Source: Aristolochia californica
Lineage: Eukaryota > Streptophyta > Magnoliopsida > Piperales > Aristolochiaceae
DNA: 64,000 nucleotides
Direction: 5' to 3'
NCBI GenBank assembly: GCA_029961685.1
Contig: JARWKL010000003.1
Coordinates: 18,718,467-18,782,466, forward strand
Both the position numbers and the translations under genes were made by a program. Positions 52,215 to 62,899 of this stretch are shown here, in pieces (within the stretch, counting starts at the first letter, position 1; every line of letters begins with the position of its first letter). The notes below the pieces were generated by a model. The model did no database searches, was not told the DNA's origin, and saw nothing but the letters and a program-made list of their open reading frames with translations.

Positions 52215-52502
52215 AAGTTCCTCCGTCATGGACTTCCAACCACAAATAATTTTCATCTTTTTGACAGGGATGAAGTTCCTCCGTCGTGGACTCCCAACCA
52301 CAAATAATTTTCATCTTTTTGATGGGGATGAAGTTCCTCCATCATGGACTTCCAACCACAAATAATTTTCATCTTTTTGACGGGGATGAAGTTCCTCCAT
52401 CGTGGACTCCCAACCAAAAATAGTTTTCATCTTTTTGACGGGGATGAAGTTCCTCCGTCGTGGACTCCCAACCACAAACACTTTTGATCTTTTTGATGGG
52501 GT
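52215..52502. repeat. Minisatellite, 5 units of 58 bp
   Basis: Unit starts at 52215, 52273, 52331, 52389 and 52447, each opening with aagttcctcc and closing with a 'ctttttga(c/t)(a/g)ggg' stretch. The units differ by only a few bases. The truncated family B copy has a degenerate counterpart near 58690-58850 with shorter units. Confidence 0.92.
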
Positions 52503-53189
52503 AAAATAAATGATGACATGAGGCCACCTCTTATTCAATAATAATATCCCCAAAGAGACATAATAGCTGCAACTGAATATACCACAACCATCTTCCAACA
52601 CATATAACATGAACCAAAATAATAAACTTTGTAGAAGGACCCATGAAATAATCATAATCCGATATAAATATTTTTTCTTAGATGCACAAGCTTCATCTTT
52701 TGTGCTCCACCTTTCTCGAATATTTTGGTCACTTAAACTTATCCACAACATAAGGAATAAATACCTCTCTCTTGTACTTCTTGTACTTCTCCCCCTCAAG
52801 TTGGAAAGTAATGGCAGTGATCCCAACTTGAACCAAATATCATAGATGTAGCAATAGGCCCGAATAACAGAGATGTATAAATAAGGCCTCAAACTAGGGA
52901 TAAGTGAGATATTTTTCTGATATATCAACTCAAAAAGCGACACAAAATAATTGGCATAAATTCGGAATTTTCTATATAGCAGAATACCAGCATTACCTTT
53001 GATTCTTCCATTGAAAATATATATTTAAATATAGCTCAAATTAACATGAAATTTTCTTCGTATGAAAGTAGACATAAATAAATTTTATCCAAGTATAAAA
53101 TATCTTCATAAAATATAATTATTAGAAGATAAATAATCTGATAGGTTTCGGTCTCTGTCATTTGGCCGAACTAAGTTATGTTTCTTCTG

Positions 53190-53720
53190 TTTTTCCAGAA
53201 CGACCATTGACACTTCCATGATCAATATCTCCTTATAAAAAACTCATACCGAGAATTGGTTGAATAGGTCAGAAAATAGACTTACATACCTTTTATCTTG
53301 ATACATAATTATCCATATAAAGTATCTTTTATTGATAACTTAAAATATCTCGGAAGTTGAGGCTTTCTGCTGCCGCTCAAAGCTCTTTTTCAAACTGACC
53401 TTTGTTGTTTCAAATATTGATTTCTCTTTGTACATAACTCAGATAAAAAATTGGTTGAATAGGTAAAAGAATAAACTTACAGATATTTCTTTTGATATAT
53501 ATATATTTCTGCATATAAAGTCTACTTCTTCATAGAAAAAAGTACCTCGGAATTTGAAGATTGATGCTGTTGCTCAAACCTTTTAGCAATCTGACCTTCG
53601 CTCATTCAAATATCAATAACTCTCTGTATATAACTCCGATTGGAACAAATCATTCTTATTTGGAAAGTAGACTCAAATATATTTCCTTCAATATATAATT
53701 TTCAATATTAAAAGCCATAT
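53190..53720. repeat. Diverged tandem repeat, about 3 units of 196 bp
   Basis: Related segments start near 53199, 53395 and 53591. Each runs from a 'ctgacc'-like word through 'aactc(a/c)gat' and an 'attggttgaatagg'-like stretch to a 'ttacagatat'-like end. They lie in the leader of family B, between the primer site and the minisatellite. Confidence 0.7.
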
Positions 53721-53860
53721 ATAGAGGTTAAAATAGCAACGATATCTATGGGTGTAGGGATTGGAAAAAAAATAACTATGAACCTAGACCTTGGGTTTAG
53801 GGTTTAGAGAAAAGGATCACCTTAACTCCTTGAGTTGACCAAGTCAACTCACAGATCCTG

Positions 53861-53871
53861 CTCTGATACCA
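53861..53871 (-). other. Primer binding site of family B
   Basis: The minus strand reads tggtatcagag directly after the 5' LTR, complementary to initiator-Met tRNA. Confidence 0.9.
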
Positions 53872-54311
53872 TGTTAAATTTATGAAAAAGTTAAATACTT
53901 CATTGACATCAATAACTTGTTGTAATCAGAGTACATGAACCTCTATTTATAATAGAGGAAGATAGTAGAGTCCAATTACAATAAAACTACCTGTGTCCCA
54001 ATTACACCCAAACTCTAACACTTAAGGTAAGTCCTAACATAATTAGTAACTCAATATTGATAAAAGACAAATATTACTTAAACTAAAACTCTTCTTGGTC
54101 GTGATCCTAAGATAAAGATACTTTTGTGAGCCCTTCTTGATCTTCCAACTGATGTGATAAGGATGCCAGCTCTTGGTAATCATTGTGGGTCCTACTTATT
54201 ATGGGCTTGGGCCCATCTTGTGGGCCTTCCTTGGTCATGTGGACCATCTTATAATAATCTTACATATGTGGGCCTTCCTTGGTCATTTGGGCTTGAGCTT
54301 ATCTTCCAACA
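53872..54311 (-). repeat. 5' LTR of family B (440 bp)
   Basis: Plus-strand ends are tgttaaattt and atcttccaaca. TATA-like tattataaata on the minus strand lies at 53944-53954. Satellite resumes at 54312. Confidence 0.92.
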
Positions 54312-57300
54312 CAAGCCATTTTTTGCTCATTTACAAAAAGTTGATCTAACAATCATAGATCATTGTAAAGTTATTTATCATGAGTAATGAGCCATGTTTT
54401 TGTAAAAAAATGACTTGTGGATTAGGACTCAACACTCAGTTAAATCCCCTGGTCCCCCCGTTTTCTGATGTTTTTAAAACCTAATCTATAAAAGAAAAAA
54501 GAGTTTTAAAATTCCTAAAAATTATAGAGATTTTTTGGAATTTTCTCTCTCTGCATTTGTGGATTTCCATTTTTTATGTCAAGTTTTTTTTTTAAAAAAT
54601 CCAAACTTGAGTTTTTCACTCTCCCTTTTTTCTCTAGTAAACAAAACAAGATAAGGCAAATAAATTGCAACAAAATGAAAAATTGAGTTTATGTATGCAA
54701 AAAATTTAAAACAATAATAAATGTAAGTAAAAAAAAATTTATCCATACACCACAAACAAACACCAAAGTTTTGTTATCCATGTTTGGGAAATTTCAATAG
54801 TACAACCCCTAATAGCCATGATTTTACAAGAAGGAAAGAAATTTCTAATGGATCCTAACATTTTTTAAATGTTGATATGCATGCACGAGACATGTTGAAG
54901 ATGCAAATCACCCAAGGGTCCAAACCTTTTAAGAAGAAAAAAAAGCTCATTAAATTCTCAAGTGAATGTGAGATGGGATATTTAATCGATCCCAACAAGC
55001 CATTGTTTGCGTATTTACTAAAATTTGATAAAAAAATCATAGATCATTTTAAAGTGATTGATCATGAGTAACGAGCTATTTTTTTGTAAGAAATGACTTG
55101 TGGATTAGGGGTCAACACTCAGTTAAATCGCCCACTCTCCCCTTTTTTCGATGTTTGTAAAACCTAATATATATATAAATTAAAAGAGTTTTACAATACC
55201 TAAAAATTACAAAGACTTTTTGGAATTATATCTCTCTGCATATGTGCATTTCCATTTTTTATGTCAAGTTTTTTTTTTAAATCCAAACTTGAGTTTTTTA
55301 CTCTCCCTTTTTTCTCTCGTAAACAAATAAAGATTAGACAAATAGATCGCAACAAAATGAAAAATTTTGATTTTATCTATGCAAAAATTTTAAAAAAATA
55401 ATAAATTTAAGTAAAGAAAATTTATCCACACACAACAAACAAACACCAAAGTTTTGTTATCCATGTTTAGGCAATTCCACTAGTACAACCCCTAATAGCT
55501 TGGAATTTTATAAGAAACATTTCTAATTGGTCCTAAAATGTTTTAAATATGGATAGCATGCACGAAACATGTTGAAAATGCAAATCACCCAAGGATCCAA
55601 GACTTTTAAGGAGAACAACAAATGCTGATTAAATTCTCAAGTGAACGTGCGGTGGGATATTTACCCAATCGAAACAAGCCATTTTTTCCCATTTAAAAAA
55701 AAGTTGATCTCACAATCATAGATCATTGTAAAGTGATTAATCTTGTGTAACAAGCTATATTTTTTCTAAGAAATGACTTGTGGATTAGGAGTCATCACTC
55801 AGTTAAATCCCCCCCTCCCCCATTTTTCTTATGTTTGCAAAACCTAATATATAAAAACTAAAAGTGTTTAACAATCCCTAATATTTAAGGAGACTTTTCG
55901 GAATTATCTCTCTCTAAATTTGAGCATTTCCATTTTAGATGTCAAGTTTTGATTTAAAATCCAAATTTGAGTTTTCACTATCCTTTTTTTTTCTTGTAAA
56001 GAAAAAAGGGTAAGGAAAATATATTACAACAAAATGAAAATTAAAGAGTTTATGTATGCAAAAAATTTAAAACAATAAAAAATGTAACTAAAGAAAAATT
56101 TTCCACACACCACAAACGAACACCAATGTTTCGTTATCCTTGTTTGGAATATTCCACTAGTACCTCCCCTAATAGCTTGGAATTTTAAAACAAAGAGATT
56201 TATAATTGATACTAACATGTTTTAAATATGGATATGCATGCACGAAACATGTTGAAGATGCAAATGACCAAAGGATCCAAGACTATTAAGGAGAAGAACA
56301 AATGCTCATTAAATTCTCAAGTGAACGTGTAGTGGGATATTTACCAGATCCAAACAAGCCATTTTTTTTCGATTTAAAAAAAGTTGATCTAACAATCATG
56401 GATCATTGTAAAGTGATTGATCATTAGTAACGAGTTATTTTTTTGTAAGAAATGACTTGTGGATTAGGAGTCAAGACTTAGTTAAATCCCCCCATCCACC
56501 CTTTTTCCGATGTTTGTAAAACCTAATATGTAAAAACTAAAAGAGTTTTACAATAAAAAAACATTACAGAGACTATATGAAATTATCTCTCTCTGCATTT
56601 GTGCATTTCCATTTTAGATGTCAAGTTTTGTTTTAAAATCCAAACTTGAGTTTTCCCACTCCCTTTTTTCTCTCATGAAAAAAAAAAAGATAAGGCAAAT
56701 AGAATACAACAAAATGAAAATTTTAGAGTTTTTGTTGTAAGAAAATTTATCCACACCCCACAAACGAACACAAAATTTTTGTTATCCATGTTTGGGAAAT
56801 TCCACTAGTACAGCCCCTAATAGCTTTGAATGTTATAAGAAAGAGATTTGTAGTTGATCCTAACATGTTTTAAATATGGATATGCATGCACGAAATATGT
56901 CAAAGATGCAAATGACCATAGGGTCCAAGACTTTTAGGGAGAACAAAAAATGCTCATTAAATTCTCATGTGAATGTGTAGTAGGATATTTTCCCGATCCA
57001 AACATGTCATTTTTCCCATTTACAAAAATTATATCTAACAATCATAGATCATTGTAAAGTGATTGATCATGAGTAACGAGCTATATTTTTGTAAGAACTA
57101 ACTTGTGGATTAGGAGTCAACTCTTAGTTAAATCCCCGGTCGCCCCTTCTTCCAAATTTTGCAAAACCTAATATATAAAAACTAAAAGAGTTTTACAATC
57201 CAAATAAATTACAGAGACTATTTGGAAATATCTCTCTCTACATTTGTGCCTTTCCATTTTAGATGTCAAGTTTTGTTTTAAAATCCAAACTTGAGTTTTG

Positions 57301-57867
57301 CCACTCCCTTTTCACTCTTGTAAACAAAAAACGGAAATGCAAATAGATCGCAAAAAATGAAAATTTTAGTGTTTATGTATTAAAAAAATTAAAACAAAAA
57401 TAAATGCAAGTAAAGAAAATCAATCCACACACCACAAACGAACACCTAAGTTTTTTTATCCATGTTTGGGAAATTCCTCTAGTACAACCCCTAAATAGCT
57501 TAGAATTTTATAAGAACGAGATTTCTAATTGATCCTAACATTTTTAAAATTTGGATATGCATACACGAAACATGTTGAAGATGCAAATGCTCAAAGGATC
57601 CAAGACTTTTAAGGAGAACAACAAATTGTCATTAAAGTATCAAGTGAAAGTGTGGTCGGATATTTACCAGATCCAAACTAGCCCTTTTTTGCCTATTTAC
57701 AAAAAGTTGGACTAAAAATCATACATCACGGTAAAGTGATTGTTCATTAGTAACGAGCTATATTTTTGTAAGAAATAACTTGTGGATTAGGAGTCAACAC
57801 TCAGTTAAATCCCCTACGCCCCGTTTTTCCAAAAATTGTAAAAACTAAAAGAGTTTTACAATCCCTA
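54312..57867. repeat. Satellite array, block 7, type B monomers
   Basis: About 5.2 monomers, all B-like (diagnostic stretches near 54460, 55145, 55820, 56500 and 57155). The first bases complete the monomer cut at 51432. The unit near 54780-55070 shares private variants with that at 47870-48180 ('aaatgttgatatg', 'gggtccaaacc', 'gatcccaacaagcc'). The array stops at 57867, where a family B copy begins; no further satellite is seen to the window end. Confidence 0.9.
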
Positions 57868-59136
57868 TGTTGAATTTATGGAAAAGGAAAATACTTCATT
57901 GACATCAATAACTTGTAATCAGAGTACATGAACCTTTATTTATAATAGAGGAAGATAGTAGAGTCCAATTACAATAAAACTTCCCTTGTCCCAATTACAC
58001 CCAAACTCTAACACTTAAAGATAAGTCCTAACATAATTAAATAACTCAACATAGATAAATGACAAACATAACTCAAACTAAAACTCTTCTTTGACGTGAC
58101 CATAAGATAAGATACTTTTGTGAGACTTCTTGATCTTCCAACTGATGTGATAAGGATGCCAGCTCATGCTAATCATTGTGGGTCCTACTTCTTATGGGCT
58201 TGGGCCCATCTTGTTGTCTTTCCTTGCTTGTGTGGCCCATCTTATAATAATCTTAGATATGTGGGCCTTCCTATGTCGTGTGGGCTTGAGTTTATCTTCC
58301 AACACTCCCCCTCAAGCTGGGGGTGAGAGAACAACATGAACTCCCAACTTGCTGCAAATGATGTATAGAATATTTTTGTATAAAATGGCACATCATCCAA
58401 TATGCCTTCATCTTCCAACATTCCCCCTCACGCTGTTGCGTCCTTCCATGAGGCCCTGCTGGCATAATAAAAGTGAAAGTAAAATCACTCTTAGCTGGTA
58501 AGCCATTGCTTCATACTCCAGTCCTCATGCTGGATGTAGGGCACACTCCATCTTCTATCGGTATTGTGTCTATCGACATTGCTCTGAAGTGTCCACCACC
58601 GTGTCCCTCTACAAGACAATGACTCTAAAGTGGTAGGAGTCATAAAAGCCATTACAGGGGGGGATAACATAGATGTAATAATAAATTCCTCCATCATGGC
58701 GTCCCTACCATGATATTTTTTGACAGGGTATCCTCTGTCATGGTTTCCCAACCGTGATTTTTTTTTTGATAGGGCCCATCATGGTTTCCCAACCATTGAT
58801 TTTTTTTATTGGGTATCCTCCATCATGGTTTCCCAACCATGATATTTTATGACGAGGTAAAATAAATGATGATATGAGGCCACCTCTTCTTCAATAATAA
58901 TGTCCCCAAAGAGACATAATAGTAACGGTTGTATATAACACAACCATTTTCCAACACATATAACACAAACCAAATAATAAACTTTGTAAAAGAACCCATG
59001 AAATAATCCGATATAAAAATTTCTTCTTATATGCACAAGCTTTTATCTTTTGTGCTCCCCCTTTCTTTAATATTTTGGTCACATAAACATTTTCACAACA
59101 TATGAAATAAAATACCTCATTCTTGTACTTCTTCTA
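57868..59136 (-). mobile_element. Family B copy, cut by the gypsy-2 insertion
   Basis: The 3' LTR is at 57868-58304 (TATA-like motif 57937-57947), followed by the polypurine tract and about 830 bp of internal sequence that matches 51855-52780, including a degenerate minisatellite near 58690-58850. At 59136 it stops where the gypsy-2 LTR starts. The rest of this copy, with its 5' LTR, should lie beyond the window after gypsy-2. The flank ttcta (59132-59136) is the expected left target site. Confidence 0.88.
58690..58850. repeat. Degenerate minisatellite in the family B copy
   Basis: About three to four units built around 'cctcc(a/g)tcatgg' and 'tcccaacca' with T-rich spacers. It is the counterpart of the 58-bp minisatellite at 52215-52502, with different unit length and sequence. 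Confidence 0.7.
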
Positions 59137-59556
59137 TGTTAAGTTCTTCCCGAGCCATGGATTGAGTCACCCTTCTTTCCACTCTTCCCTCCATAATGAA
59201 TCTTGATGCTGGAAGAGGGTTCATGTTTCTTGAAAGTGGAATGGTGGAATTCAGAATGGAATGATTGAGCTTTGAAGGAAGCTCGACCTGAACCTCAGAG
59301 GGAGAATCCGACCTAGACCTCTGAGGGAGAATCTGACCTGTTTAATTCTAATTTTCTCAATACTTACTTTCCTTCACCTTGACTTCCCCATAAATAGGGT
59401 TGAGGACAAAAGTACAAATTAGACCCATGGGTCAATTGGTTCATGCCATATTACATCTAAACCAAAGCAAAGCAAATGGAATTAAATTAAAAGTAAATTG
59501 ACATAATTTAATTCATATGCTTGTGGATAACTCGTGATGCTATGGAGTCCATAACA
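59137..59556 (-). repeat. 3' LTR of gypsy-2 (420 bp)
   Basis: Plus-strand ends are tgttaagttc and gtccataaca. It matches the LTR at 45497-45916 in reverse. The pol frame runs into it and stops at 59508. Confidence 0.92.
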
Positions 59557-59760
59557 TCACCCCCCTCTTGGAGAGAGAGATTGTCCTCAAGCTCAAAATA
59601 GGGGTAGAGGGCTCGAAAAGCGGCTAATGGCTCCCATGTCGTATCACTGGGATCGGCATCAGCCCATTGCACCAGTATCTCCCTATCACCCTGAATGCGA
59701 TGAGCTTGTAACACCTGTGCTGGAGTAGAAAGGACATGTCTCTCATCTAGTAGGCACATA
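59508..59760 (-). pseudogene. Gypsy-2 chromodomain, pol C-terminus
   Basis: The stretch HRIQGDREILVQWADADPSD followed by TTWEPLAAFRALYPYFELED is a chromodomain with its aromatic and acidic positions. It ends pol and the frame passes over the polypurine tract (EGGDVMDS) into the LTR, stopping at 59508-59510. The chromodomain is thought to steer integration to marked heterochromatin, consistent with where the element sits. The domain itself is uninterrupted. Confidence 0.85.
59557..59571 (-). other. Polypurine tract of gypsy-2
   Basis: The minus strand reads ccaagaggggggtga just inside the 3' LTR, overlapping the last pol codons. Confidence 0.8.
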
Positions 59761-60830
59761 GGGGTGTGCTGCAAGGGAGAGTTGCCTTGGAAGGCCTTCA
59801 TTTGGAAGACGTGAAACACATTGTGAATCCTGGCCTCCGACAGAAGCTACAAGTGGTAGTCAATTGTGCCAATGCTGTCCATCACCTGAAAGGGACCATA
59901 ATACTTTGGAGAGAGCTTGTGGCTTTTGGAGGCTGTCAGTGACAGCTGCCTGTAATGTTGCAGATGCAACCATACATAATCTCCTGGAGAAAAGAAGACT
60001 TCCCGGTGCTTCTTGTCATAATAAAATTTCATAGTATTTTGGGCCTCCTAGAGATGAGTGTGCACCTCAGTGAGCATGGTGTCTCTTTCTACTAATGCTT
60101 GGTCCAAAGTGGCGACCTTGGAGGCACTTGGTTCATATGATAAGAAGCGAGGCGGGTCTCTGCCATATACTGCCTTTAATGGGGTAGTTTCGAGGGCACT
60201 GTGGTAGGAGGTGTTGTAACAGAATTCAGCCTAGGCGAGCCATTTAACCCACCGTTTAGGTGAGTCCCCCATGAAACAATGAAGATACATCTCAATTGTC
60301 CGGTTGATGACCTCGGTCTGACCATCAGTCTGCGGATGGTAGGCGGAAGAGAATGCTAACGTTGTGCCCTGCATCTTGAAAAGTTTTTTCCATAATGTAC
60401 TGGTAAAGATGGCATCTCTGTCACTGGTAATGGAGGTAGGCCTCCCATGTAACCGGACAATATTATCCATAAAGATTTGAGCTACATGAGCTGCAGTGTA
60501 AGGATGCGCCAGAGGGAGGAAATGGCCATACTTTGAGAAACGATCAACCTCTACAAATATAATGGATTTGTCGAAAAACGAGGGAAGGCCATCTATGAAG
60601 TCCATGAAAATATCTGACCAAACTTGTGATGGCAGCTGAAGTGGTTGGAGCAAACCTACTGGACTTAATGATTCAACTTTATTCTGTTGACAAATCTGAC
60701 AAGCCACCACATAATCGGCTATACTGCACTTCATACCCCTCCAATAAAAATTCCTGACTGATCCGGAAATATGTTTTTTGTCGGCCCTCATGTGTACTGT
60801 CATGGAACAAGGCTAAAATGTTGTGAATAA
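59761..60830 (-). pseudogene. Gypsy-2 integrase, catalytic triad kept, reading frame broken
   Basis: The zinc-binding part has HDSTHEG (near 60790) and CQICQQNKVE; the core has IFMDFIDGLP, ITSDRDAIF and HPQTDGQTEV, so Asp, Asp and Glu are all present, followed by AEFCYNTSYHSAL and a C-terminal part with PGDYVWLHLQ and KLSPKYYGPFQV. Breaks are a frameshift near 60750-60770 and TAG codons at 60231-60233, 60048-60050 and 59847-59849. In gypsy integrases these stop positions normally carry Trp or Gln. Confidence 0.9.
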
Positions 60831-61039
60831 GTGGTGACGTGTGCTGTAGAAAAATCCGGTTTTTGAAGAGGACCAGACTATCCTGAACTATCCAATGTTT
60901 TTTTGATCTTCCCTGCTGAATCTCATGATATAAGGCAATAACTTTTGGATACTGTTGTGATTCCTCCCAAATAGAATCCAACAAGAGAGCTCTGGGCTGA
61001 CTTATGCAATGTAATTGTGGCTCTGGAATGTCCCAGCAA

Positions 61040-61515
61040 AATAAAGCATCAGCCCCCACATTCAAACTCCCAGGTTTATACTCTAAGGTAAAGTCAAACC
61101 CCATAAGTTTACTTGACCAATGCTACTGCGGTGAGGTAGTGAGGCGCTGCTCATGCAGATACTTGAGGCTGCAATGATCGGTGCGAATTAGAAATGGGCA
61201 CCCCAAAAGATAAGGCCACCAATGCTGTATTGCTTTAGCTAAACCGATCAGTTCCCTCTCATAAGCTGCTAACTTGTGGTGGTGTTGGCCAAGTTGGCGG
61301 CTAAAATAAGCGATCGGGTGTCCTTGTTGGTGTAACACTGCACCAATACCGCGCCCCAAAGCATACCATTCCACCACAAATGACTCATCAAAGGCTGGTA
61401 GCTGCAAAACCGGTGTGGATGATAATGCCTCTTTCAACAGCTGAAAGGAATGAGCCACTGTCTCGGACCAGGTAAAGGCATTTTTCTTGTGTAGGTTGTT
61501 TAGCGGTGCTGCAAT
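61040..61515 (-). pseudogene. Gypsy-2 RNase H, first acidic residue lost
   Basis: FVVEWYALGRGIGAVL near 61385 has Tyr (codon 61363-61365) where the RNase H Asp is expected. YFSRQLGQHHHKLAAYEREL follows, and then IRTDHCSLKYL. Glu and the second Asp are kept. A TAG at 61123-61125 interrupts, and the stretch ends with GFDFTLEYKPGSLN and ADAL. The change in the first acidic residue should abolish activity. Confidence 0.87.
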
Positions 61516-62290
61516 CTAGCCATAGCCGTGGATAAATTTCCTGTAATACCCAGCTAGGCCCAAAAATCCCCTTAATGTTGTAATGGAGGTGGGAGGAGGC
61601 CAATCTGTGACGGCCTGAATCTTACTCTGGTCTACCATCACCCCAACTGCTGAAATAACGTGGCCCAAGTATGCCACTTCTAAGGTACCCATAGAATATT
61701 TGGACTGATTTAAAACCAAATGATGTGAGGGTAGAAGAGTAAATATCTGGTGAGGGTGTTGAAGATGCTCTTCCCAATTGTTGCTATACACCAAAATATC
61801 ATAAAAAATACCAAAACATATTTCCTCAAGAGAGGAAAATACCTCATTCATCAGGGCCTGGAATGTGGAAGGCGCATTTGAGAGACCAAATGGCATCAGG
61901 AGGAACTCGAAATGATCGTGGTGCGTGCGGAACACAGTTTTCTCCACATCTGATGGATGAACATGGGTTTGATGATAGCCAGACTTCAAATCTAGCTTGG
62001 TAAATATAGTAGCACCGTGTAACTCATCTAGCAACTCGTTCACCATTGGTAGGGGAAATTTGTCTTTAATGGTGTGCGCATTGAGTTGCCTGTAATCCAC
62101 ACAAAACCTCCACGACTTATCATGCTTGGGGACTAGTAATACCGGGGAGGAGAAAGGAGACCTACTCGGCTGAATAATTCCCTGGGTGAGCATATTTTGG
62201 CACTGCCTTTCAATCTCATCCTTCTGTAAGTGGGGATAACGATAAGGACCTACCATGACAGGTTCAATGCCCTTTTTTGAATGGATGTAG
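61516..62290 (-). pseudogene. Gypsy-2 reverse transcriptase
   Basis: Nearly intact RVT_1 domain in one frame: [15 protein letters not shown] near 62215-62250, WRFCVDYRQLNAHTIKDKFP (62060-62125), FTKLDLKSGYHQ near 61980, LLMPFGLSNAPSTFQALMNE (61845-61905), FYDILVYS near 61785-61806, YLGHVIS near 61660 and RGFLGLAGYYRKF near 61550. The first Asp of the FDD core is Tyr (codon 61801-61803), as in gypsy-1. The frame ends at a TAG (61516-61518) at the RT-RNase H border. Confidence 0.92.
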
Positions 62291-62820
62291 TGATCACATG
62301 GCCTAATATGCGGAAGAGCAGTAGGTTCATGAAATATATCCTCAAAGTCTGTAAGTAATTGAGATAACTTATAGTTGTCGGTGCTATGGACCTGAACAGT
62401 CTGAAGTGCACAGGGCACTGGTGCCTGGGTGTCATGCAATGTGATCTGACGGTGGTCCTCTGTGAAGGTCATGGTTAGAGCCTGAAAATCCCATAAAATA
62501 GGCTCCAATAGTTGGAGCCATTTAATTCCAAGTACCAAATCAAATCCTGACAGTGGGATCACCAGGAAATCTGCAATAAAGGTGTGTCCCTCAATATCAA
62601 AGTGTGTGGCTAGAGAGATGCCCACACTGGTAATTTTAGCCCCATTGGCTATTGAGACAGAAAGGCCTGTCTGCTGCTGGACAACTAACCCAAGTTGTTT
62701 GGCCGTTGGCTGACTGATGAAATTATACGTGCTGCCAGAGTCAACTAAAGCAAGTAATTGTAGATGATGTAACTGGGCTTTAACTTGCATGGTGTTAGAA
62801 CTGCACAGGCCAGTCTTGGC
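62291..62820 (-). pseudogene. Gypsy-2 aspartic protease and linker
   Basis: LLALVDSGSTYNFIS near 62720-62765 is the aspartic protease active site with Asp-Ser-Gly intact. FDLVLGIKWLQ near 62510-62545 is the second conserved part of gypsy proteases. The frame opens at a Met at 62790 and continues into RT without interruption, so protease, linker and RT form one 424-codon stretch. The Met at 62790 is probably internal to the former gag-pol. Confidence 0.87.
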
Positions 62821-62899
62821 ATGAAGTCAAATCTCTGGACCCTCTTGGTCTATCTCCACAATCTCTTCCTCTAATAGTATGTCCTCACAATCCTCCCAG

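Larger units (their letters stand above)
51873..53860 (-). other. Internal region of family B without recognised genes
   Basis: About 2 kb. Parts near 51873-52200 and 52500-52800 are shared with the truncated copy at 58305-59136, so they belong to the family. The longest frame (52311-52943, minus, 210 codons) runs through the minisatellite and has no domain I recognise; the matching part of the other copy is not open in the same way, so a protein is unlikely. The 5' part contains the 196-bp repeats. Confidence 0.7.
51433..54311 (-). mobile_element. Non-autonomous LTR retrotransposon, family B, complete (2.9 kb)
   Basis: Two LTRs (51433-51854, 53872-54311), an initiator-Met primer binding site at 53861-53871 and a polypurine tract next to the 3' LTR on the minus strand. 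The 5-bp flanks caagt (51428-51432) and caagc (54312-54316) fit a target duplication in the satellite word caagc. The 2-kb internal region encodes no recognisable gag, protease, RT or integrase; it holds a 58-bp minisatellite and a triple repeat of about 196 bp. It must have depended on proteins from another element. The primer type and LTR style suggest a copia helper, which is inference. Confidence 0.9.

Noticed and set aside
52311..52943. 210-codon minus-strand ORF inside family B
   Set aside because: It runs through a 58-bp minisatellite (58 is not a multiple of 3, so repeats shift frame), has no recognised domain, and is not open in the other copy.
58120..58326. ORFs with WSCG/LPWSCG text, also at 6839 and 54154
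   Set aside because: Chance frames in family B LTRs; the same text appears wherever the LTR does.
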